This document shows positions 26,480-34,721 of a stretch of DNA of 52,814 bases, piece after piece. Origin of the DNA: Bacteroidales bacterium (GTDB taxonomy: Bacteria > Bacteroidota > Bacteroidia > Bacteroidales > ML635J-15); the NCBI GenBank assembly GCA_028686735.1, contig JAQUBO010000005.1, positions 1 to 52,814 of the forward strand, read 5' to 3'. The position numbers were made by a program, and so were the translations under genes. A model generated the notes under the pieces. It saw nothing but the letters and a program-made list of their open reading frames with translations, was not told the DNA's origin and made no database searches. The number at the start of each line of letters is the position of its first letter. Position 1 is the first letter of the stretch.

Positions 26480-27481
26480 CTATTTTTTTTTTACCTGATC
26501 AAAAACCAACAATAATATCAACGAAAATAAAAATGTTGATAACACACTTACACTTACAATTAACCATCGTATTGGGTATGATTTTTTTTCTGCTTTTTCA
26601 GCACTGTCAACAATATATTTGTTTGGTAGGGTTTGTTCTAAATCTATTTTTGCCTCTCTATATTTTGCTTCAATAACAGAAAGTTTTTTTACCTCTTCGA
26701 ACATTTGCTCTTTGAGTATAGAGTAGATACTACCATAAGTAGCTAATATATCAAGCTTTTTGCTAATTTCTTGAGTTGCTCTAACATTGCCCTGAGCTAG
26801 TGCAATAGCGTGTTGTTCGCTGTACATCTCAGTTTGAGATTTAACATCAATTACTCCAATTTTACTTAAGGTGTGTAAGGAGTCTTTTATCTCATTTATC
26901 TTGTTTTTTTGTCCCTCAAACTCTCTTAAAACTATATCGTAAGCTTTTTGAGCACGTTCTTTTTGTATATTGCTATATGTACTGTCAACAAGTGCGGCTA
27001 TGTCGTTTGCAATTGCGGCTGCTGTTTCAGGATCTTCATCTAATACATCTATTTTTATAGACATATATTCTGTTCTTGTGATTTTTACATTATTATCGTA
27101 TTTTTTATATAGAGTTGAGTAAGGATACTTAGAGTCTAGTTTAATGTTATAATGCTCAAACAAATTGTATTTGTCAATTATTCGATTGCGAATTTCTGTT
27201 GAAAGAAGCATCTGCATAAGCTGTTCTACCTCTTCTTCCTCTCCAAATTTTAAAATGTCCTTTTTTTGCTGACTCTCAGTTATAAGTGATTGTGAGATAG
27301 AGCTTGAAGAAGCAGGAAATAATATGACTGTAGATTTATACTTGGATGGAATAATTAAACTTATAATCGAAGATACAACTAAAGCTATAATGCATATTAT
27401 GATTATCGGTAATTTCTTTTGATAAATAAATACCAAAATATTGGATGAATTGAAAATATTTTCAGCTTTATTATTTGTCAT
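26480..27481 (-). CDS. Wzz/chain-length determinant-like protein (first of a pair)
   Basis: A 333-aa inner-membrane protein with the same layout as its neighbour: helix 1 near 24-46 (KKLPIIIICIIALVVSSIIS), periplasmic domain with IPSKYKSTVILFPAS and long coiled coil, and C-terminal helix after AEKKSYPIRWLIVSVSV. The shared KKSYPIRWLIV block shows that the two genes arose by duplication. Many Bacteroidota carry such pairs, where products may form mixed complexes. First gene of a minus-strand unit through rmlB. ATG start. Confidence 0.8.
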   Translation of the reverse strand: MTNNKAENIFNSSNILVFIYQKKLPIIIICIIALVVSSIISLIIPSKYKSTVILFPASSSSISQSLITESQQKKDILKFGEEEEVEQLMQMLLSTEIRNRIIDKYNLFEHYNIKLDSKYPYSTLYKKYDNNVKITRTEYMSIKIDVLDEDPETAAAIANDIAALVDSTYSNIQKERAQKAYDIVLREFEGQKNKINEIKDSLHTLSKIGVIDVKSQTEMYSEQHAIALAQGNVRATQEISKKLDILATYGSIYSILKEQMFEEVKKLSVIEAKYREAKIDLEQTLPNKYIVDSAEKAEKKSYPIRWLIVSVSVLSTFLFSLILLLVFDQVKKK

Positions 27482-27507
27482 TTATATCATATAAATTATA
27501 TAATGCA

Positions 27508-27515
27508 CAAAAATA
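27508..27515 (-). promoter_or_regulatory. Possible -7 promoter box of the polysaccharide operon (TATTTTTG, minus strand)
   Basis: Matches TAnnTTTG on the minus strand, 26 bp upstream of the first Wzz-like ATG. No convincing -33 box. Confidence 0.4.
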
Positions 27516-27564
27516 GAAAAATATTGTAACTTGTGAATAATTATTGCACTTTTTATTTACTTTA

Positions 27565-27921
27565 CTAATATCTCTGTCCTTGAACCATTAATAAAACACA
27601 ATCATTTACAACCTCTACTCCTTTATTTGCAAGATCTTTTTGAAATGGTGGATTATATGTGCCTGGATTAAATATTATACGTTTTGGAGGGTTACTAATA
27701 ATAAGGTCTTTGTATTTTTCTTGATTTTCTGCCGATAAGTACATCGCAATAGTATGAATAGATTTATCCGTTGGGTATTCTTGGTGGATATCTATTCCTA
27801 GAATCTCACCTTTTCTAATCCCAACAGGATAAACACTATATCCGTTTTCTGATAAAATTTCTGTCGCTTTGTAAGAATATCGCCTTTCTTTAGGGCTAGC
27901 ACCCAAAACTAAATGTAACAT
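27565..27921 (-). CDS. CoA-binding domain protein (YccU-like, CoA_binding_2)
   Basis: A 118-aa Rossmann-like protein: LHLVLGASPKERRYSYKATEILSENGYSVYPVGIRKGEILGI, ending YNPPFQKDLANKGVEVVNDCVLLMV, the order of the CoA_binding_2 family. Start taken at ATG 27921 because the upstream extension begins at TTG and adds seven residues before the first beta strand. Small single-domain members bind CoA or acyl-CoA; their role is uncertain. It is separate from the Wzz genes by 83 bp. Confidence 0.8.
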   Translation of the reverse strand: MLHLVLGASPKERRYSYKATEILSENGYSVYPVGIRKGEILGIDIHQEYPTDKSIHTIAMYLSAENQEKYKDLIISNPPKRIIFNPGTYNPPFQKDLANKGVEVVNDCVLLMVQGQRY

Positions 27922-28045
27922 AAAAAACTGATTTTTTTGCAATTTTAATCATAATATTTTTAAAAATAGTTTTTTTCTAATTAATTATATAATGCCTGCA
28001 CGAAAACTACCTTTTTTTCGTTTTTTTGTAGAGACTATATAGATT

Positions 28046-28293
28046 TAGCCCGCATTATTCACCGCTTTTTGTAGAATATGTTAGTAAATCTCAGATTGTC
28101 AAACACTTATATTGTTTATCAAAAGTCATTAATGCACCCAAATTTTAGTGCTGCTTGCGATTGTCTTTGTGCATCTACTGCGTTGCTAACTTATTGTAAT
28201 ACATTTGTATAACTGTAAAGTTAGGCGCCTTACTTCGATAAACTCAGCACAGGTGTATCTACACAAAGCTAATCGCATGAATAATGCGGGTTA
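28046..28293. mobile_element. MITE-like palindromic element, copy 3 (248 bp)
   Basis: Terminal inverted repeats TAGCCCGCATTATTCA / TGAATAATGCGGGTTA as in copy 1, and the same core with CTAACTT / AAGTTAG. A 23-bp or so insertion (ACTTCGATAAACTCAGCACAG) interrupts the core after GGCGCCTT. No ORF of note. It fills half of the 511-bp gap before the Crp/Fnr gene; the rest (27922-28045 and 28294-28400) holds no feature I can name. Confidence 0.7.
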
Positions 28294-28410
28294 GGTTGAT
28301 ATTGTGCCTATGTGTAAATGGAGTTAGAATTTATTGCCTTAAAGTTACTGCGATATCTCCTTTTTTTTCAGATAAATTATTGTAGAGAAAAATATATTCT
28401 ATAATAATTG

Positions 28411-28418
28411 TATATTTG
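28411..28418 (+). promoter_or_regulatory. -7 promoter box of the Crp/Fnr gene (TATATTTG)
   Basis: Perfect TAnnTTTG match followed by C, 14 bp upstream of the ATG at 28433. Confidence 0.5.
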
Positions 28419-28432
28419 CTAAAAAAATTATT

Positions 28433-29137
28433 ATGAACAAGCTTTTTGAAGAACCAACATGTAGAGATTGTAATTTTGAAGTTAAAACAATCTTTAAAAA
28501 ACTTTTGCCGGAGCAAATAGATTTTCTTACACAAAACAAAGTTTGCAATATTATAAAAAAGGGAGTTGTATTATATCAAGAAGGTAATCGTATTTCAGGT
28601 ATTTATTGCATTAATAAAGGAATATTAAAAATATATAAAACTGGCATTGAAGGTAAAGAACAAATAATAAAGTTTGCTAAAAAAGGCGATATAATTGGTT
28701 ATCGTTCTGTGATTATTTCGGAGCCAGCATGCACAAGTGTAAAGGTAATTGAAGATGCCGTTGTTTGTTTTATTTCTTCTCAGGAATTATATCATCTGTT
28801 AAAAGAAAATAGTGAGTTTGGTATTGAAATGCTACAAATCGCTTGCAAAGAGCTTGGTGAGGCAAATAACTATATCACAGACATTGCACAAAAATCTGTA
28901 AAAGAAAGACTTGCCGAAATATTGCTTCACTTAAAAGATGAGTTTGGGGTAAATAATGATGAGGTTATAAATATAAACCTTACTCGCGAAGAGCTAGCTA
29001 ATTTAATTGGCACCGCTACCGAATCGGTTATTAGGTTATTGTCCGAATTTAAAACCGAGGGTATTATTGAGCTTCAAGGTAGAAAAATTAGAATAAAAGA
29101 CTCAATAAAATTAAAGAAAATAAGCAACTTGTTTTAA
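28433..29137 (+). CDS. Crp/Fnr family transcriptional regulator
   Basis: A 234-aa protein: cyclic-nucleotide-binding-type beta roll (about 15-140; VLYQEGNRISGIYCINKGILKIYKTG, GYRSVIISEPACTSVKVIEDAVVCFIS), dimer helix, then winged HTH (LTREELANLIGTATESVIRLLSEFKTEGIIEL). N-terminal CRDC (about 10-13) and a further Cys at about 38 are not the classic Fnr Cys pattern, so an Fe-S cluster is doubtful. The effector is unknown. It precedes the DNA methyltransferase by 76 bp on the same strand. Confidence 0.88.
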   Translation: MNKLFEEPTCRDCNFEVKTIFKKLLPEQIDFLTQNKVCNIIKKGVVLYQEGNRISGIYCINKGILKIYKTGIEGKEQIIKFAKKGDIIGYRSVIISEPACTSVKVIEDAVVCFISSQELYHLLKENSEFGIEMLQIACKELGEANNYITDIAQKSVKERLAEILLHLKDEFGVNNDEVININLTREELANLIGTATESVIRLLSEFKTEGIIELQGRKIRIKDSIKLKKISNLF

Positions 29138-29180
29138 ACATTAAATTAAAATTAAAAAATATAGAGTAGCCTGTCTTTGA

Positions 29181-29188
29181 TAAATTTG
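29181..29188 (+). promoter_or_regulatory. -7 promoter box of the methyltransferase gene (TAAATTTG)
   Basis: Matches TAnnTTTG, 25 bp upstream of the ATG at 29214, so the methyltransferase probably has its own promoter. Confidence 0.45.
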
Positions 29189-29213
29189 CCGTGTTATAAT
29201 ATTAGAAAGCTGC

Positions 29214-31118
29214 ATGAATGATAAACTGATAAATATTAAAACCGCTGCAAATATTTTAAATGTTTCTGAGGCTACAGTGCGTAATTGGATAAAAACAGGT
29301 TTATTAAATTCTAAACTAAGAGAAAGTAATGTTATAAATGTTAAAAATTCAATTGCAAATGGAGATATAAAGCGTTTAAATAAACGTGCAAATAAATCAA
29401 AATCTACAAAATCCTTTATCCCATCAGAATACTTAGATGATACGAATGTTCTTGAGTCTGTGTCGGATATTATTAAGTATTCTAGAAAACACTTTAACAA
29501 TAATGCTGAAATAATTTTTAATCTTGTAATTGCATTTATTGACGAAATAGATTATATTAATAATGAACTTGTTTTTAAACGACTTGCGTTTAAATTGGTT
29601 TTTGATGAATTTAATGAAAAGCAAAAGTTTAAGCCTAATCCAGGGTTTTTAAATCATATATCAAATAAGATTCGAGTATTAAAAGGATCAAAAATTACCG
29701 ATGTATTAGGTTTGTTGTATCAATCTTTATTATCAGAAGGCGATAAATCGCAAAAAGGCAGTTACTATACACCAACAAAAATTATAAATTCATTAATAAA
29801 CGATTTAAGTAATGATATAAATACTTTTTTGGATCCCTGTTGTGGTACAGGTGCATTTATTTTAAGTGCAATAAAGTTAAAAAAGCTAAAACCACAAAAT
29901 GTTTATGGAGCCGATTTAGATAAAAATGCAGTGTTTCTTACGAAGATAAATATTTTAAGTACAGTTAAAGATTATAATAAAGTACCAAAAATATATCATG
30001 TCGAAGCTCTTAACAAGTTTGCAACAGGACATAACTTATGCACAACAAATTTTTTAATAAATCAAATTGACGCAATAGCAAGTAATCCACCTTGGGGAGC
30101 AGATAAAAATAATAATGCATCATCAAAATATCAGAAAATTCTGGGCTCAAAAGAGATTTACTCAATGTTTATTTTAAAAGCCATAAACTTATTAAAAGAC
30201 ACTGGGGAGTTTCATTTTCTTTTGCCAGAATCTATACTTAACATAAAAACACATCAAAATATTAGAAATTTTCTTTGTTCAAAAACTAAAATAATATCAA
30301 TAAAAGAATATGGTAGAGCATTTACAGGAGTATATACTCCCGTAATTTCAATTCATGCTCAAGTTTCAGAGAACTCTGGCAATAATAAAGTTAAAATCCA
30401 GGCAATAGATAAAACCCATTTCGTTAAGCAGAATAGATTTTTAAAGAACAATTACAATGTTTTTGATATTAAAATAGATGCAAAGAATAAAGTTTTAATA
30501 GATAAAATATATTCAGTGCCTTATTATACTTTAACAAACAATGCAAAATGGGCTTTGGGTGTTGTAACGGGGAATAATTTGCAACATATACAAAGCACTA
30601 ATAATAAAGGCTTAGAACCAATTTATCGAGGAAGTGATGTTAAACATTATTATTTAAAAACACCTACTAGTTTTATTAATAGTAATAATCGCAATAAATT
30701 TCAGCAAATTACAAAAGATGAGATATATCGAACTAACGAAAAATTAATTTATAAATTTATTAGCAATAAATTAGTTTTTGCTTACGATACACAAAAATTA
30801 TTAAGTCTTAATAGTGCAAATATTTTAATCCCAAATATTACAGATTATGATATTAAAGTAGTTTTAGCTTTTTTAAACTCTACAGTATTTCAATATTTGC
30901 ATCAAATAATGTTTTCTACTCAAAAAATATTAAAAAGCAATTTAGAACAGTTGCCATTTCCTATAATTGATAGTTCTGTGCAAAAAAGGATTATAAATTA
31001 TGTGAATAAAGCTATTGACGGAGATGTAACCACTATTCAATTTATTGAGGATATAATATTTGAAATTTTTCAGCTTAATGAGAGTGAGAGGGAATTTATT
31101 GAAAATTATATACAGTAA
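29214..31118 (+). CDS. N6-adenine DNA methyltransferase with N-terminal HTH, TaqI-like
   Basis: A 634-aa protein. Residues 5-30 (INIKTAANILNVSEATVRNWIKTGLL) form a MerR/excisionase-type HTH. A helical region (70-180) follows. The methyltransferase core has motif X at KGSYYTP (182-188), motif I at LDPCCGTGAF (206-215) and catalytic motif IV SNPPW (290-294), a gamma-type adenine enzyme. The C-terminus (about 430-620; YRGSDVKHYY, LAFLNSTVFQYL, LEQLPFP) is a TaqI-like target-recognition domain. No nuclease motif was seen in it and no restriction gene adjoins, so it looks like a solitary methyltransferase. Its target is unknown. Confidence 0.85.
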   Translation: MNDKLINIKTAANILNVSEATVRNWIKTGLLNSKLRESNVINVKNSIANGDIKRLNKRANKSKSTKSFIPSEYLDDTNVLESVSDIIKYSRKHFNNNAEIIFNLVIAFIDEIDYINNELVFKRLAFKLVFDEFNEKQKFKPNPGFLNHISNKIRVLKGSKITDVLGLLYQSLLSEGDKSQKGSYYTPTKIINSLINDLSNDINTFLDPCCGTGAFILSAIKLKKLKPQNVYGADLDKNAVFLTKINILSTVKDYNKVPKIYHVEALNKFATGHNLCTTNFLINQIDAIASNPPWGADKNNNASSKYQKILGSKEIYSMFILKAINLLKDTGEFHFLLPESILNIKTHQNIRNFLCSKTKIISIKEYGRAFTGVYTPVISIHAQVSENSGNNKVKIQAIDKTHFVKQNRFLKNNYNVFDIKIDAKNKVLIDKIYSVPYYTLTNNAKWALGVVTGNNLQHIQSTNNKGLEPIYRGSDVKHYYLKTPTSFINSNNRNKFQQITKDEIYRTNEKLIYKFISNKLVFAYDTQKLLSLNSANILIPNITDYDIKVVLAFLNSTVFQYLHQIMFSTQKILKSNLEQLPFPIIDSSVQKRIINYVNKAIDGDVTTIQFIEDIIFEIFQLNESEREFIENYIQ

Positions 31119-31233
31119 GAGCTTGTTTTATTGATCCCTAATAAGGGTATTGGACTTTGCGAAGTAATGATGCGGAATAATATTATCTGAACTTATCTCG
31201 TTAATACTGCCAATTTATTTTTAATTTTGTTTT
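31119..31233. other. Short intergenic stretch with a small hairpin
   Basis: Contains CCCT-AATA-AGGG near 31136-31147 and otherwise AT-rich DNA; no T-run follows the hairpin, so I do not call it a terminator. Confidence 0.4.
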
Positions 31234-32223
31234 ATGGATGAGAATGAAATAAAGTTTTTAATTATTCGCTTTAGCTCAATTGGCGATATAGTGTTAACAA
31301 CACCGATAGCTCGTTGTCTTAAGCAGCAGGTTGAGGGGGCGGTGGTGCATTTTCTTACTAAACCAACTTATGCATCAATATTGAAGTCAAATCCTTACAT
31401 AGATAAAGTCCATGTGTTGGATGGCTTTTATAAAACTGTTGGCGAATTGCGTGATGAGGGTTTTGATTATATTATCGATTTACATAAAAATATCCGTACG
31501 TTAAGGTTTAAAAATAAACTTAAAATTATGGATTTTTCATTCGATAAATTAAATTCTGAGAAATTCTTCTTAGTTAAATTTAAGAAAAACAAATTGCCAG
31601 ATATACATATTGTTGACCGTTATTTTGAATCAGTAAAGCTTTTTGATGTTGTTAATGATAAAAAGGGACTTGATTACTTTATTCCTAAGGATATAAAGTA
31701 TGATTTTAATGAGATGTTTTCTAATACTGATAGGTTTGTAGTTTTTGCAATTGGTGGGCAACATGCAACAAAGCAATTACCAGCCGAAAGGATTAAAGAA
31801 ATTTGTTCAGGAATAGAAACACATATTGTTTTGTTAGGTGGCAAAGAAGACCAAAGTGTTGGAAAGGAGGTCTCCGATAAATTGGAGCATGTTTATAATC
31901 TTTGCGGAAAAACGTCTCTTGATGAGTCGGCATATATTGTAAATAAATCTACTGTGGTAATCACACACGATACTGGTATGATGCATATTGCTGCAGCATT
32001 TAAAAAGGATATTTTTTCGATTTGGGGAAATACTGTTCCCGAATTTGGGATGTATCCGTATTTGGCAGGGCATAATTCTCATATTTTTGAAGTTAAACAC
32101 TTAAAATGTCGTCCATGCTCAAAAATAGGGTTTAAAAAATGTCCTAAAAAGCATTTTGATTGTATGCAAAAACAAGATATTAAAACAATTATACAAAAAA
32201 CAAACAGTTTATTAGTTAAATGA
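31234..32223 (+). CDS. Glycosyltransferase family 9 (heptosyltransferase-like)
   Basis: A 329-aa GT-B enzyme of the LPS heptosyltransferase family. N-terminal FLIIRFSSIGDIVLTTPIARCLKQQ, DYIIDLHKNIRTLRFK, then VVFAIGGQHATKQLPAERI, HIVLLGGKED, and the donor site VVITHDTGMMHIAAAFKKDIFSIWGNTVPEFGMYPY. Transfers ADP-heptose or a related sugar to LPS core at the inner face of the membrane. Its stop overlaps the CWC gene by 4 bp (ATGA). Acceptor and sugar not known. Confidence 0.88.
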   Translation: MDENEIKFLIIRFSSIGDIVLTTPIARCLKQQVEGAVVHFLTKPTYASILKSNPYIDKVHVLDGFYKTVGELRDEGFDYIIDLHKNIRTLRFKNKLKIMDFSFDKLNSEKFFLVKFKKNKLPDIHIVDRYFESVKLFDVVNDKKGLDYFIPKDIKYDFNEMFSNTDRFVVFAIGGQHATKQLPAERIKEICSGIETHIVLLGGKEDQSVGKEVSDKLEHVYNLCGKTSLDESAYIVNKSTVVITHDTGMMHIAAAFKKDIFSIWGNTVPEFGMYPYLAGHNSHIFEVKHLKCRPCSKIGFKKCPKKHFDCMQKQDIKTIIQKTNSLLVK

Positions 32224-32414
32224 AAAAGTTTTGTGAAAATTGTGGAAAAGAGTTTATATGCACTCACAATGAAAAATGTTGGTGTGTAAATTATCTTATT
32301 TCGCACAAATTATCATTATATTTGAAAAAAAACTTTAATGATTGTTTGTGTCCAGATTGTTTAAAGTGGTATATAGACAATGACAAGCATGGCCGTAGAG
32401 TTAATGATAATTAA
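32220..32414 (+). CDS. Cysteine-rich CWC family protein
   Basis: A 64-aa protein with the cysteine pattern FCENCGKEFICTHNEKCWC and CLCPDCLKWY, that of the CWC family of small zinc-ribbon-like proteins. Overlaps the glycosyltransferase gene by 4 bp, so co-translated. Function unknown. Confidence 0.8.
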   Translation: MKKFCENCGKEFICTHNEKCWCVNYLISHKLSLYLKKNFNDCLCPDCLKWYIDNDKHGRRVNDN

Positions 32415-32451
32415 TAATAGAAACTAATTATAATTTCCGAAAATTTATAAT

Positions 32452-33132
32452 ATGACAAATAAGGATTATGCAATACAAAAACTAATAGAGGAAGGGTATG
32501 AGTTTAAATCTAAACAATATATTGAAGAAGGTTTAGAGTTGTTTAAGAAAGGAATGGGTGGATTTGTTGGATTTTTTGCAGCCTTACTTGGGGTATCTAT
32601 GGTGCTTAATTATACATTGGGAAGTTATTCAGGCTTTATTACTAATTTAGTTCAGCCTGCTTTTGTAGCTGGAGTTTTGCTTGTTGCAAATGATATTTTA
32701 ATGAATAGAAAGCCAGACTTTAATAGGTTTTTTGATGGGTTTAAGTTCTTTTTACCTCTTTTATTATTGAGTATTGTTACAGGTGTATTTGTGCTTGTTG
32801 GTTTGTTATTTTTAATAATTCCAGGGATTTACTTAAGTGTTAGTTTTTCTTTATCAAATATGCTCGTAGTGTTTTTGGGTTACGATTTTTGGTCTGCAAT
32901 GGAAGTAAGTAAAAAAATTGTAAGTAAAGATTGGTGGAGCTTTTTCAAGTTTTTTTTGGTCATATTTTTAATAAATTTAGGAGGAGTGCTTGCTTGTGGA
33001 ATTGGAGTGGTCTTTACTGCGCCAGCAACACTCTGCATGACTTATTGCGCATTCGAGGATATTGTTGGTGGTGCACTTCGTAAATACACAATTCCAGAAA
33101 ATCATAATCAAGCAATAGATGAAAATGAATAG
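32452..33132 (+). CDS. Polytopic membrane protein, DUF975-like
   Basis: A 226-aa protein with a cytosolic start (1-40), then about five hydrophobic helices (FVGFFAALLGVSMVLNY, PAFVAGVLLVANDILM, FFLPLLLLSIVTGVFVLVG, FLIIPGIYLSVSFSLSNMLVV, FFLVIFLINLGGVLACGIGVV). The IPGIYLxVxxSLxxMLVV segment before a DFWSAMEVSKK motif is shared with DUF975/YciC-like and glycerophosphodiesterase-membrane-type proteins. Function unknown. Its last 14 bp overlap the nuclease gene if that starts at 33119. Confidence 0.65.
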   Translation: MTNKDYAIQKLIEEGYEFKSKQYIEEGLELFKKGMGGFVGFFAALLGVSMVLNYTLGSYSGFITNLVQPAFVAGVLLVANDILMNRKPDFNRFFDGFKFFLPLLLLSIVTGVFVLVGLLFLIIPGIYLSVSFSLSNMLVVFLGYDFWSAMEVSKKIVSKDWWSFFKFFLVIFLINLGGVLACGIGVVFTAPATLCMTYCAFEDIVGGALRKYTIPENHNQAIDENE

Positions 33133-33889
33133 AAAATATTTAATTTTACTTATAGCATTTAATCTAATATTTGTTGGATTTGCAGATGCACAAAAAAACC
33201 CTAAAAATTTTGAGTTGCCAAAGTTAAAAAGAGGAGAAGAAATTGTTTGTCATAGTGCATATTGTCTTGTTTATAGTGAGGAACACGAACAGGCAAAATG
33301 GGTCGCTTATGTTTTAAAACTGGAAATGTTAACTGGAGATGTAAAAAGAAGTAATAAGTTTAAGGAAGATCCAAAAATTAAAACAAAATCTGCAAATGAT
33401 AAAGACTATAAAGGTAGTGGTTATGATCGTGGACATCTTGCCCCAGCAGCAGATATGAGTTTTTCGGAACAAGCAATGCAGGAATCGTTCTACTATAGCA
33501 ATATATCGCCTCAAGATCCGGGATTTAATCGTGGAATATGGAAAAAACTGGAGTCTGAAGTAAGGTCTTATGTAGAGTATTTGAATAAAATATATGTTGT
33601 TACAGGACCTGTACTTGTAGAGGGCTTATCCGAAATTGGTGAAAATGGTGTTGCTGTTCCTGAAGAATATTATAAAGCTGCACTATTTGTAAGCGACACT
33701 TGTGTTGAGGCAATAGCTTTTATTATGCCCAATAAAAAAAACAGTTCAGTTTCTGTTTATAATTATGCGGTAAGTGTTGATGAGTTGGAAAAAAAAACTA
33801 AAATGAACTTTTTTCATGGTTTACCGTTTTTATTAGAACGAAAGGTTGAGAAAAGACTTAATATTGAATTTTGGGAAGATTTAAAATAA
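33119..33889 (+). CDS. Secreted DNA/RNA non-specific endonuclease (NucA type)
   Basis: A 256-aa protein with a signal peptide (MKMNRKYLILLIAFNLIFVG...ADAQ). The beta-beta-alpha-metal nuclease site is intact: DRGHLAPAADM (catalytic His106) and the metal-binding Asn in PQDPGFNRGIW. End YNYAVSVDELEKKTKMNFFHGLP also matches the family. Degrades DNA and RNA outside the cytosol, probably for nutrition. Start could be the ATG at 33119 or 33125; both keep the signal peptide. Confidence 0.88.
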   Translation: MKMNRKYLILLIAFNLIFVGFADAQKNPKNFELPKLKRGEEIVCHSAYCLVYSEEHEQAKWVAYVLKLEMLTGDVKRSNKFKEDPKIKTKSANDKDYKGSGYDRGHLAPAADMSFSEQAMQESFYYSNISPQDPGFNRGIWKKLESEVRSYVEYLNKIYVVTGPVLVEGLSEIGENGVAVPEEYYKAALFVSDTCVEAIAFIMPNKKNSSVSVYNYAVSVDELEKKTKMNFFHGLPFLLERKVEKRLNIEFWEDLK

Positions 33890-33912
33890 GCTACTAGAAA
33901 ATAATAAATTGT

Positions 33913-34710
33913 ATGGAGGAGAATTTTATAATAGCATTTACGTTAACGTTATTTGCTGGGTTGTCAACAGGGATAGGAAGTTTGATTTCTTTTTTTGCAA
34001 GCAAAACTAATACTAAATTATTGTCGTTTAGCTTGGGTTTGTCGGGGGGTGTTATGCTGTATGTTTCTTTTGTTGAGATGCTGCCTGAAGCAATAGGAAA
34101 GTTAACAATAAGATATGCTGATAATGGCTCGTGGTACGCTATAATAGCCTTTTTTGGTGGGATGTTATTAAGTTTACTTATCGATAGATTGGTTCCCGAG
34201 AAGGACAATCCTCATGAGGTGCGTTTTGTCGAAAGTATGAATAAAGATATTGATAAGTCGAAGTTGCATAGAATGGGAATACTTACTGCTATTGCTATTA
34301 CAGTTCATAATTTTCCAGAAGGAATTGCAACATTTGTGGCAGCTTATTCGGACTTGGAGCTTGGAATCCCAATTGCCTTAGCCGTAGCAATTCATAATAT
34401 ACCCGAAGGGATTGCTGTTGCTGTACCAATTTATTTTGCTACAGGTAGCAGGCGTAAAGCCATGAGATTGTCGTTTCTATCGGGTTTAGCAGAACCTCTT
34501 GGTGCCTTAATTGCATTTGCATTTATAATGCCTTTCATAAATGATGCAGTTTTAGGAATAGTTTTTGCGGCAGTCGCAGGGATTATGGTCTTTATTTCAT
34601 TTGACGAATTATTACCAGGTGCTCAGAAATATGGTGATCATCATATTCCTACCTATGGTGTAGTTATTGGAATGGCAATAATGGCTTTTAGTTTGTTATT
34701 ACTAGCTTAG
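33913..34710 (+). CDS. zupT: ZIP family metal transporter (ZupT-like)
   Basis: A 265-aa inner-membrane protein with eight predicted helices. Helix IV HNFPEGIATF and helix V HNIPEGIAVAVPIYFATG carry the metal-binding His, Asn, Pro-Glu-Gly residues typical of ZupT. The first helix has STGIGSLISFF and helix II GLSGGVMLYVSFVEMLPEA, both expected. The protein imports zinc and other divalent metals. ATG start 23 bp after the nuclease stop; possibly the same transcript. The symbol is given by family similarity. Confidence 0.85.
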   Translation: MEENFIIAFTLTLFAGLSTGIGSLISFFASKTNTKLLSFSLGLSGGVMLYVSFVEMLPEAIGKLTIRYADNGSWYAIIAFFGGMLLSLLIDRLVPEKDNPHEVRFVESMNKDIDKSKLHRMGILTAIAITVHNFPEGIATFVAAYSDLELGIPIALAVAIHNIPEGIAVAVPIYFATGSRRKAMRLSFLSGLAEPLGALIAFAFIMPFINDAVLGIVFAAVAGIMVFISFDELLPGAQKYGDHHIPTYGVVIGMAIMAFSLLLLA

Positions 34711-34721
34711 CTTATAAAGGT

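Noticed and set aside
10794..28293. CRISPR array or riboswitch reading of the repeated intergenic elements
   Set aside because: The units are about 225-252 bp, kilobases apart, with inverted terminal repeats and no regular spacers; no cas genes; flanking genes share no pathway.
29214..31118. Part of a BREX, DISARM or Type I R-M defence system
   Set aside because: No PglZ, BrxC, helicase, HsdR, HsdS or nuclease gene flanks it; neighbours are a Crp/Fnr regulator and a GT9 enzyme.
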